Origin: an uncultured Stenotrophomonas sp.
Lineage (GTDB): Bacteria > Pseudomonadota > Gammaproteobacteria > Xanthomonadales > Xanthomonadaceae
Length of the DNA: 64,000 nt
Direction of reading: 5' to 3'
Assembly: GCA_900078405.1 (NCBI GenBank)
Contig: FLTS01000001.1
Coordinates: forward strand, 2,380,626 to 2,444,625
The notes beneath the pieces are model-generated. The model saw nothing but the letters and a program-made list of their open reading frames with translations, did no database searches and was not told the DNA's origin. The position numbers were made by a program, and so were the translations under genes. Shown here in pieces: positions 53,313 through 61,300 of this stretch; the stretch's first letter is position 1, and each line of letters begins with the position of its first letter.

Positions 53313-53374
53313 GGCGTTCTCCTGCATGGGTGGTTGCGATGGGGCCAGTCTAGGCAGGCGCTACTATCGATGGA

Positions 53375-53395
53375 ATGGAATTAATTGAAATCCAT
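53375..53395. promoter_or_regulatory. Probable LysR-type operator between pirin and lysR
   Basis: ATGGAATT and AAATCCAT form an imperfect dyad (ATGGA...TCCAT, T-N11-A type) in an AT-rich gap of 129 bp between divergent genes. This is the usual place for LysR binding and autoregulation. Confidence 0.55.
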
Positions 53396-53441
53396 CATTT
53401 CCATTCATGCGATGATCTACAGACCCACCAGGGCCGCCACC

Positions 53442-54374
53442 ATGAACCCGCTCCCCGATCTGGAAGCCTGGGCGATCTTCGCCAAGGTCGCCGAGGCCGG
53501 CTCCTTCGCCCGCGCCGCCGAAGCGCTGGGGCTGTCGCAGGCCACCGTGTCCAAGGCCATCACCCGGCTGGAAACACGCATCGGCACCACCCTGTTCCAC
53601 CGCACCTCGCGGCGCATGTCGCTGACCGCCGCCGGCGAGGTGGCGCTGGAGCGCGCCACGCGCATCCTCGACGAGGGCGAGGCGGTGGAAGCCGAGGTGG
53701 TCGATCGTTCCACCACCCTGCGCGGGCGGGTACGGGTGGCCGCGCCGATGTCCTTCGGCGTGGCGCGGCTGGCGCCGCTGCTGCCGGACTTCATGCGCCA
53801 ATACCCGGAGGTGGAACTGGACGTGCAGTTGGGCGACGCGCAGGTGGACCTGGTGGCCGAACGCTTCGACCTGGCGCTGCGCATCGCCACGCTGGCCGAT
53901 TCCAGCCTGCGCGCACGGCGGCTGTGCCAGGTGAGCATCCTGCTGGTCGGCGCACCGGCCTATTTCGCCGAGCACGGCAGGCCGAAGCACCCGCGCGACC
54001 TCGCCCATCACCGCGGTTTCCACTACAGCCTCGCCCGCGGCGGCAACGGCTGGCGCTTCCGCCACCGCCGCCACGGCGAGTTCGCGCAGACCGTGCCGTG
54101 GGCGTTGCAGGCCAACAACGCCGAGGTGTTCGCCGCCGCCCTGCGCGACGGCCTCGGGCTGGCGCTGCAACCGGAGTTCCTGGTCTGGGAAGACCTGCGC
54201 GACGGCAGGCTGGAAACGGCGATGGACGACTGGCAGGTGGAACCGATCGCGCTGCACATCGTCACCCCGCCCGGCCTGCGCCGTCCGGCGCGGGTGCAGC
54301 GATTGATCGACTATCTCGCTGAGCGCCTGCAACGCGAGCCGTGGGCAACGGGCGGCGACATCCGGAATGATTGA
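53442..54374 (+). CDS. LysR family transcriptional regulator
   Basis: A regulator of 310 residues. The N-terminal winged helix-turn-helix is SFARAAEALGLSQATVSKAI, followed by LETRIGTTLFHRTSRRMSLT and the substrate-binding domain (LRGRVRVAAPMSFGVARLAP). The start at 53442 (MNPLPDLEAW) is the family's normal one. It is divergent from pirin. Its last 84 bp occur again, 87 percent identical, at 55854-55937 beyond the effector/immunity pair. Confidence 0.92.
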   Translation: MNPLPDLEAWAIFAKVAEAGSFARAAEALGLSQATVSKAITRLETRIGTTLFHRTSRRMSLTAAGEVALERATRILDEGEAVEAEVVDRSTTLRGRVRVAAPMSFGVARLAPLLPDFMRQYPEVELDVQLGDAQVDLVAERFDLALRIATLADSSLRARRLCQVSILLVGAPAYFAEHGRPKHPRDLAHHRGFHYSLARGGNGWRFRHRRHGEFAQTVPWALQANNAEVFAAALRDGLGLALQPEFLVWEDLRDGRLETAMDDWQVEPIALHIVTPPGLRRPARVQRLIDYLAERLQREPWATGGDIRND

Positions 54375-54444
54375 AGTTTGACCGTACCCACCGCGGGTGA
54401 TATCTGCTTGGCCTCGGCCGCCATCGACCCAAGGAGGGATCCCA

Positions 54445-55476
54445 ATGGCTGAAGCACCTGCAACGCGCTTTCCCGATGACCCGCTGCATCCGGATCACGC
54501 GATGTACCAACGCATCCTGGATGGTGTACGGGAACTGCAGCGCTGGAACCCGGAACATGGCGCCAACCTCGCAGCCGCGCTGTATGCGGACATCCGCAAC
54601 CGCCAGCCACATATCGACGCCCGGGACATCGACCGGATAATTGCCGGTGACCCGGCTGCCCCGCAGCCCTCGCTGTTCGCCTTGCCGCGAGAGGGATACC
54701 ACAGCCACAGCGCCGATCCGGCGGCATTCCGCTTCCGTACTTCATTGGAAAGCGCCAATCGTCCGGCCCGGCAATCGCTGTCAGCCTACGGACTGAAAAC
54801 CAGTGTTGGGCAGGACGGCTTCCTGACGGATCCGGGCATCCTCCACACCCCCGTCCCGCAGATCCAGCATGGCGCGATGTCCCGGCCAAACGGCATCGTC
54901 CTGCACCGCACCGAATCCGGCAGCGCCGCCAGCACCTTGAACGCATGGCGCACCGGTCTTGGCGGCACCGGTGCGCATTTCCTGATCGACAAGGACGGCA
55001 CCATCCACCAGACCATCCGCGTGGACCGACAGGCCTGGCATGTGGGAGCCATCCGTTCACGAGGAGAAGTGGAGGGCACCCTCGTCCCCGGGGACCAACG
55101 CGAGCTTGAACATGCACGTGCCGGCCAGGCGGAATGGCGAGCCGGAGCGGTCAAGGCCGTCAGCCGCGTGGAAGCGACCCGTCCCTATCCCGAGCGCTAC
55201 CCCACCAATGACGACAGCCTCGGCATCGAGGTCGTCGCCCGTTACGTCCCGGCCACGCAGACCTGGGAAGCCCCGACGCCCGAGCAGACCGCTTCGATCC
55301 AACAACTGGTAGGCATCCTGCAACGCAACTTCGGACTGACTGACCATGACGTTTATCACCACGATGCCATCTCGCGCAAAACGCCCGGCGAGGGTGCTGA
55401 CCTGTATGCGCCGGCCCTACCTCCTGCTCCTGCTGCCGATACTCCCGGCATGCCAGCAGCCGGCCTGCATCGATGA
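54445..55476 (+). CDS. XVIPCD-amidase fusion, probable T4SS antibacterial effector (X-Tfe)
   Basis: A protein of 343 residues. Residues about 10-80 (DDPLHPDHAMYQRILDGV, NLAAALYADI, IDRIIAGD, SLFAL) match the XVIPCD signal that targets effectors to the Xanthomonadales type IV secretion system. Residues about 145-320 form an amidase_2 / PGRP domain: His154 in IVLHRTE, GTGAHFLIDKDG, LGIEVV, and HHDAISRKTPGEGADL with further zinc ligands. It should cut the amide between MurNAc and L-Ala of peptidoglycan in rival cells. XVIPCDs are usually C-terminal; here it is N-terminal. No signal peptide. AAGGAGGGAT gives a strong ribosome site. No T4SS genes lie in the window. Confidence 0.78.
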   Translation: MAEAPATRFPDDPLHPDHAMYQRILDGVRELQRWNPEHGANLAAALYADIRNRQPHIDARDIDRIIAGDPAAPQPSLFALPREGYHSHSADPAAFRFRTSLESANRPARQSLSAYGLKTSVGQDGFLTDPGILHTPVPQIQHGAMSRPNGIVLHRTESGSAASTLNAWRTGLGGTGAHFLIDKDGTIHQTIRVDRQAWHVGAIRSRGEVEGTLVPGDQRELEHARAGQAEWRAGAVKAVSRVEATRPYPERYPTNDDSLGIEVVARYVPATQTWEAPTPEQTASIQQLVGILQRNFGLTDHDVYHHDAISRKTPGEGADLYAPALPPAPAADTPGMPAAGLHR

Positions 55477-55837
55477 CATCCCTGCACCCTTCAACGTCAT
55501 CGAAGTCTCGACATCGGTCTATCAACCCGCGCCCGGTACCCCGTACATGGCCAGCGAAGAGGCAGCCTGCCGGATGTGGTCGCTGGACAAGCAGCAGGTA
55601 GCCTCACTGTTCCAGCTGAGTACGAGGCTGAGCGAAGGGCAACTGCATGATTACGACTGGCTGCCATGTTCAATCAAGGGACAAGCTCAGGCCGAGGGCA
55701 TGGTGTGGGAGTTCGAGATCAATGCCGCCGCCACCAGCATCTGGCGCAGTGGCGATGAAACACGCTTGATGGGTTGTGCGCAGGCCACGTGCGCGCCACT
55801 GGTGATCCTGATGATGCCGGGACGACAAGGCGACTGA
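55406..55837 (+). CDS. Lipoprotein, probable immunity protein (X-Tfi) for the amidase
   Basis: A protein of 143 residues whose start lies inside the amidase gene (71-bp overlap). The signal MRRPYLLLLLPILPAC has the lipobox LPAC with Cys16. The mature part is Cys-rich (about seven Cys) with no family that I recognise. Lipoproteins encoded directly after XVIPCD effectors are the known immunity proteins of that system, so it probably blocks the amidase in the producer's periplasm. In-frame upstream starts would remove the clean signal. Confidence 0.7.
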   Translation: MRRPYLLLLLPILPACQQPACIDDIPAPFNVIEVSTSVYQPAPGTPYMASEEAACRMWSLDKQQVASLFQLSTRLSEGQLHDYDWLPCSIKGQAQAEGMVWEFEINAAATSIWRSGDETRLMGCAQATCAPLVILMMPGRQGD

Positions 55838-55853
55838 CCGTGGGCGACATGGG

Positions 55854-55937
55854 CGCCGCCCGGCGCGGGTACAGCGATTGATCGATTACCTTGCCGAGCG
55901 CTTGCAGCGCGAGCCGTGGGCGGCGGGCAGCGACATC
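55854..55937 (+). repeat. Second copy of the lysR 3' end
   Basis: This segment matches 54279-54362, the last codons of lysR, over 84 bp with 11 differences. In the LysR frame nine changes are silent and two alter residues (Thr to Ala, Gly to Ser). It reads ARVQRLIDYLAERLQREPW in both copies. It starts 16 bp after the lipoprotein stop and so brackets the effector/immunity pair. Confidence 0.85.
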
Positions 55938-55953
55938 GCGGACCGAGTCCGAT

Positions 55954-56049
55954 TCAGCGCACGAACCCGGCTTCGCGCTGCGTCCTGATCGCAAGCACGA
56001 ACACGGTGTCGATGCCGGCAACCGCCGGCGCCAGTTCAATCCGCACCAC
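55954..56049 (-). pseudogene. ParE-type toxin remnant with internal deletion
   Basis: Thirty-one codons from a GTG 2 bp after the antitoxin stop read VVRIELAPAVAG and IDTVFVLAIRTQREAGF. The first eight residues match the start, and the last 19 the end, of ParE/RelE-like toxins of about 95-105 residues. The middle, with the catalytic or gyrase-binding core, is missing, yet the frame is kept. It is most likely inactive. Confidence 0.7.
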
Positions 56050-56051
56050 CG

Positions 56052-56336
56052 CTATTTCGCCAGCTTGCGAACAGCAGGGCGCCGGACGGCCTGGCCCGTC
56101 ACCCGACGCTCCAGATAGCTGCGCATCTCGTCCCGGGGAATGGTTTTTCCCGATGCGGCGATACCGGCATGGCGTCGCTCCGCCTCGGCTTCGAAGTCGG
56201 CGCGACGTTCAGCCAGCGCCGCTTTCTCGGCTATCGCTTCCAGGATGAAACCATGCGGCGTCATACCGGCTTCTTTCGCTACTTCGGCGACACGGGCCTT
56301 CAGGGCATCGGGCAGGCGGATGGTGGTGGTGCTCAT
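56052..56336 (-). CDS. Ribbon-helix-helix antitoxin (ParD/CopG-like)
   Basis: A protein of 94 residues. The N-terminal ribbon-helix-helix is TTTIRLPDALKARVAEVAKE followed by AGMTPHGFILEAI. The C-terminal half is charged and probably bound the toxin. Downstream only a deleted toxin remnant remains, so it is now an orphan antitoxin or autorepressor. Confidence 0.82.
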   Translation of the reverse strand: MSTTTIRLPDALKARVAEVAKEAGMTPHGFILEAIAEKAALAERRADFEAEAERRHAGIAASGKTIPRDEMRSYLERRVTGQAVRRPAVRKLAK

Positions 56337-56460
56337 GAGCTACTCCGTCGGATCGGTGATTCCGAATCAAAGTGGCACACGTGTGCTACCGATGAGCAAG
56401 AACACGGATATCGGTCATGCAGAGCACCGCTTGCTGTGCCAGAAGCTGGCCCGTGAGGTC

Positions 56461-56487
56461 CCATCGCGCACCGGGGTGCGCTCCTAC
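56461..56487 (-). repeat. Single GTAG REP, type D; supplies a stop codon
   Basis: On the minus strand it reads GTAGGAGCGCACCCCGGTGC and CGATGG. Its TAG (56484-56486) is the stop codon of recD. Confidence 0.8.
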
Positions 56488-58370
56488 CGACGATGGCCCA
56501 AGCGCTGCGCAAGGCCGGACAGGCGGCTGGCATGACGCGACAGTGCGGCCTCGATCACCCCGGCATTGCCGGCCAGGTGCAGTGCATGGCGGGCGCGGGT
56601 GATGCCGGTGTAGAGCAGTTCGCGGCTGAGCACGCGGTTGTCGCGCGGCGGCAGTTGCAGCCATACCTCGTCGAACTCCGAGCCCTGCGCCTTGTGTACG
56701 GTCATCGCGAAAGCGCTTTCGTGGGCGGGCAATGCGGCCGGGTGGAACGGGCGCGGGCTTTCGGGATCGTCACCGGGGAACCATGCGGTGGTGGTGCGGG
56801 TGGTTCCATCGCCAAGACAGATGCCGACATCGCCATTGAACAGGCGATGGCGGTAGCTGTTCTCGGTGACCAGCAGCAGGCGGCCGTGGAAATGGGCCGG
56901 CGCGCCGCCGCGCGGGGTGGCGCCGCCGAGCAGCTCCTCGATGCGCGCGTTGAGTCCGCGCGCGCCCTGCGGGCCTTCGCGCACGGCGGTGAGCAGGCGC
57001 AGGCGGCTTGCCAATGCGAGCGCCTGCGCCGGGGTCTGCGCGGTGGCCAGTGAATCCCAGTAGCGTTGCAGTGGGTCGCGCCATGCGTGCAGCGGGTCGC
57101 CTTCGTTTTCGTGGAAGTGCACGCCGGGCAGTTCGCCGCTGCGCAGCAGCGACAGCGCGCGGGTGGCGTCGCCTTCGCGCATCGCCGCGGCCAGTGACTC
57201 CAGTTGCAGGGCGTCGCTCTGGCGGTAGCCGCGATGCAGGTGCACGCGCGCGCCGGCGAAGGTGCCGGCCGCGGGAACGCGGGTGGCCGGCAATTCGCCG
57301 AGCAGCGGTTGCAGGGCCTGCGCATCGGCCGGGGTGATGGCCTCGCCATCGCCGGCGGCACGCAGGATCGCGCCGAGCACGTCGCCGGCTTCCACCGAGG
57401 GCAACTGGTCGGGATCGCCCAGCAGCACCAGCCGGGTGCCGCTGGCGACGGCCTCGACCAGCTTGGCCATCAGCGGCAGGTCGATCATCGAGGCTTCATC
57501 GACCACCACCACGTCGAATGGCAGCGGGTTGTCGGCATGGTGGCGGAAGCGCGGCGAATCCGGGATCACGCCGAGCAGGCGATGCAGGGTGGTGCCGGTG
57601 GTGGGCAGTTGCGCGCACAGTGCGGGGTCCACGCCCAGTTGCGGCAGTTGCTGCGCGGCGTTGCGCAGGCTTTCGGCCATGCGCTCGGCGGCGCGGCCGG
57701 TGGGTGCGGCCAGCGCCACGCGCGGCGGCGGGTGGCCGGCGTTGTTTGCCTGTGCGGCGAGCAGCACCAGCAGGCGGGCGATGGTGGTGGTCTTGCCGGT
57801 GCCGGGGCCGCCGGTGACCAGCAGCAGGGCATGGCGCAGCGCGAGGGCGGCGGCGCGGGCCTGATGGTCTGCCCCTCCCCTTTCGGCTTCGCCGAAAAGG
57901 GAGGGGGTGGAAGCGGGCGTCGCTGCTACATCGAACAACTGCGCGAACAGCGGGGCCAGTGCGGCCACATCGGTCTGGTCGAGTTGTGCTGCGCCGATGC
58001 GTTGCAGGCCCCGGGCGAGGCGGCGTTCGTATTCGCGGTAACGGCGCAGGTAGAGCAGCCCGTGTTCCCACGCCAGCGGGGCTTGTTCGGCCTCGGCGCT
58101 GTCGTCGTCCGGCGTCGCCACCCAGCGCGAAGCGCGTAATTGTGCGATCCACGCTTGCGGTTCGGGCCACGGCAACGGGGCTTCGACCAGCCGCGCCGGT
58201 TGCGTCGGGTCGAAGCCGGCATGGCCCTGTGCCACGGCCAGCGAGGCAAGGGCGGCGGCGGCGAGTACTTCGTCCGGAGTGGTTGGGTCCAAGCGGCGCA
58301 GACTTTGGGCCAGAGCGTGGTCGAGGGCGCGCAGGGCTTGGGTTTTGGTGAGAACGGTCAGCAAATTCAT
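56484..58370 (-). CDS. recD: Exodeoxyribonuclease V alpha subunit (RecD)
   Basis: The 5'-3' helicase subunit of RecBCD, 628 residues. Walker A is VTGGPGTGKTTT near residue 190; Walker B is VVVDEASMIDLPLM; GDPDQLPSVEAGDVLG is motif III; MTVHKAQGSEFDEV and YTGITRARHAL are motifs V and VI. A palindrome at 57871-57907 is translated in frame as part of a linker (PSLFGEAERGGA) before the Walker A. The start overlaps the recB stop (ATGA). The stop is the TAG of a REP head. Confidence 0.95.
   Translation of the reverse strand: MNLLTVLTKTQALRALDHALAQSLRRLDPTTPDEVLAAAALASLAVAQGHAGFDPTQPARLVEAPLPWPEPQAWIAQLRASRWVATPDDDSAEAEQAPLAWEHGLLYLRRYREYERRLARGLQRIGAAQLDQTDVAALAPLFAQLFDVAATPASTPSLFGEAERGGADHQARAAALALRHALLLVTGGPGTGKTTTIARLLVLLAAQANNAGHPPPRVALAAPTGRAAERMAESLRNAAQQLPQLGVDPALCAQLPTTGTTLHRLLGVIPDSPRFRHHADNPLPFDVVVVDEASMIDLPLMAKLVEAVASGTRLVLLGDPDQLPSVEAGDVLGAILRAAGDGEAITPADAQALQPLLGELPATRVPAAGTFAGARVHLHRGYRQSDALQLESLAAAMREGDATRALSLLRSGELPGVHFHENEGDPLHAWRDPLQRYWDSLATAQTPAQALALASRLRLLTAVREGPQGARGLNARIEELLGGATPRGGAPAHFHGRLLLVTENSYRHRLFNGDVGICLGDGTTRTTTAWFPGDDPESPRPFHPAALPAHESAFAMTVHKAQGSEFDEVWLQLPPRDNRVLSRELLYTGITRARHALHLAGNAGVIEAALSRHASRLSGLAQRLGHRR
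57871..57907. repeat. Imperfect palindrome inside recD
   Basis: CCCCTCCCCTTTCGGC-TTC-GCCGAAAAGGGAGGGG is a long imperfect hairpin (about 17-bp arms, two mismatches) lying within the recD frame. It is probably an inserted intergenic-type repeat that the frame tolerates. Confidence 0.75.
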
Positions 58371-61300
58371 GGTTCTGTTCCCACTGACTCCGTTTGCCCC
58401 TCACCCCAACCCCTCTCCCGGAGGGAGAGGGGCTTGATCGCTTCGTCCGTCGAAGATGAGAGGGACTTCAAGGGCGTGCCGCCTGCGAACAGTTCGTCCA
58501 CGGCCTGCACCAGCTCCGGGGCGAAGCGGTGGGCGTACAGGCCCGGTGACGGGTTGCGGGTAGCGTCCAGGCCGCGGCAGAACAAGTAGCGGATGCCGCC
58601 GAAGTCGCGGGCATAGTCGTAGCCGTCGCCGAGGCGGAAGCGCAGCCAGCGGTGCAGGGCCACGGTATAGATCAGCGCCTGCAGGTCGTATTCGCTGTGG
58701 CGCATGGCCGCTTCCAGCTGCGCCGGGGCGTAGCCGGGCAGGCGGTTGGACTTGTAGTCGAGCACGTAGCAGCGGCCGTCGTGCACGTAGGTCAGGTCGA
58801 TCTTGCCGGTCATCAGCCCTTCCAGCCGCTGCCGTGTGCCGAAACCGTGGCGGCCGCGCGCGACGCCGTGTTCGTGCAGCACGCGCAGCAGCGCCGGCAC
58901 CGCGGTCGATTGCATGGCGAAGTGGAATTCGATTTCGGCGCGGCGCTCGCCTTCGTCCAACGCATGCAGTGCGCCGCCCTCGGGCAGGGCCACGGTCAGG
59001 GTCTGGCCGACCAGCATGGTGAGCAGGGCGACGCCGTCGGCGATGTCGGTTTCGGCATAGCTTTCCTTGCGTAAGGCCCCGGCGATGATGTCGCCCTGCC
59101 CCTGCGGTGCGGCATCGCCGGGCTGCCAGCCGGACCAGGCGGCGAAGTCGGTGTTTTCCAGCGCGGCATGCAGCACGTTGCCGAAACGGCTGCCGGCAAA
59201 GCGCGGGTCGAAGGTGTCCGGCTGCGCGGCGGCATCGGTTTCGACTTCGGGTTGTGCCGGCTCGTCGGTGGCGCCGCCGCTGTCCTCGGTGGCGGCGGCG
59301 GCGGTGTCGTGGCCGGCTTCGGCGTGGGCGAGCTGGGTGAAGCTATAGACCCACCAGTCGTGCGACAGCGCGCGCTGCACGTTGCGCACCGGTGGCAAGG
59401 CTTGTTCGCGTTCGGGCGGCAGCCGTGCCGGCAGGGTTTCGATGCTGCCTTCGACGATGCGGATGTCCGGGTGCGCGGCCAGTGCGTCCATGTCGCCCAG
59501 CATCGGCCCCAGCCGCGAGGCGGGCAGGCCGGCCACTGCGCCGGCGGCCATCCACAGCGCGTGTTCGGCGCGGGTCAGGCCGACGTAGAGCAGGCGCGCG
59601 GTTTCGGCGGCCTCCTCGGCATTGGCCTGCGCGGTGGCGGCCTTCCAGCTTTCGGCGTCCTTGTCGATCTTCCAGTGCAGCACGCGCTGCTCGCCGTCAT
59701 GCACGGTCTTGTGCGCATCGGTGTCCGGCGCCTTGCCGTCGATGCCGACGAACGGCAGATAGACCAGCGGGTATTCCAGCCCCTTGCTCTTGTGCAGGGT
59801 GATGACCTGCACCCGGCGCGCGTCCGATTCCAGCCGCAGCAGCTGTGCTTCGTCGCCGTCGTCGGCGTGGGCGATGCGCGCCTGCAGCCAGTCCAGCAAA
59901 CCATGCAGGCCGATGCTGCGGTGGCCGGCCTCCTGCAGCAGTTCGCCCAGTTGCAGGTAGTTGCTCAGGCGGCGTTCGCCATCGACCAATGCCAACAGCC
60001 GCGGCGCCTGTTCGGCGCACAGTTCGGACAGCATCGCCAGCACGCCGCCGCGCTGCCAGCGTTCGCGCCAGCGCAGCAGGCGTTCCTGGTGGTGGCGCTG
60101 GCGTTCGCCTTCGTGCTCCAGCGCGGCGATGGCGGCGGCGCTTTCGCCCAGCAGCACGCTGGCCAGCGCGGCGCGCAGGCGGCCTTCGTCGGCCGGTTGC
60201 AGCAGGGCGAGCAGCAACAGGCGCAGTTCGTGTGCCTCGTTGCCGGCGAACAGGCTGTGCTTGCCGGCCGCCACCGCCGGGATGCCGGTCGCCGCCAGTG
60301 CCTGCTGGATGCGCGCGGCCTCCTTGTGCGAGCGCACCAGCACGGCGATGTCGCCCGGTTGCAGTGGTTCGCCGTCGATCAATGCCCGGCCCTCGCGCGC
60401 GGCGGACAACACGCGGTGGATGTCGGCCACGCAGGCCAGGGTGGCGGCGTCGCGCGAGTCGTCGGCCTTGAGCGGCTTGCCTTCGTCGTCCGGGTCGAGC
60501 AGGTGCAGGGTCAGCGCCGGGGCCGGGGCGCCGTCGAGCAGGTAGTCGGCATCGTCGCGCTGGTCGCCCGGCTGCACCGGCTCGAAGCGGATGCGGTCGT
60601 CGAGGAAGGCGCGTTCGCCGGCGTTGGCATACAGCGCGTCGAGCGCGCGCAGCAGCGCCGGGCGCGAGCGGAAGTTGTGGGCCAGCCGCGGCGCTTCCCC
60701 GGCCAGCGCGCGGGCGTGCAGGTAGGTGTGCACGTCGCCACCACGGAACCCGTAGATGGCCTGCTTGGGGTCGCCGATCAGGAACAGCGCGGCATTTTCC
60801 GCCGGTTCGGCGAACACGCGGCGGAAGATGTCCCACTGGCGCGGGTCGGTGTCCTGGAATTCGTCCACCAGCGCGAAGCGGTACTGTGCACGCAGCCGCC
60901 CGGCCAGTTCGATGCCACCCTCGCCGGCCAGCGCGGCGTGCACGCCGTCGATCAGGTCGTCGTAGGTCTGCACGCGGTACTGCTGCTTGTGGTGGGCCAG
61001 GCGTTGGCGGGCCTCAAAGCGCAGTTGGTGCAGCAGCACGATGGATTGTTGCCGGCGCCATTCGACGCAATGCGCCAGCGCCTGCACGTAATCGGCAATC
61101 AATGGTTGCAGCGGCGATACCGGGGTATTGCCGGCCTTGGCCTTGTTGGTCTTGGCGGCGAGGGCGTCGTGCGTGAGCCGCGCCAGCCGTTCGTCGAACT
61201 TGGCGGCCGGGTCGGGGTGGCTGCTCCAGTGCAGCAGGTGCTGGAACAGCGGCTCGATCCAGTCGGCCTTGTAGCTGCTCTTGTTGAGGACGCCACCGTC

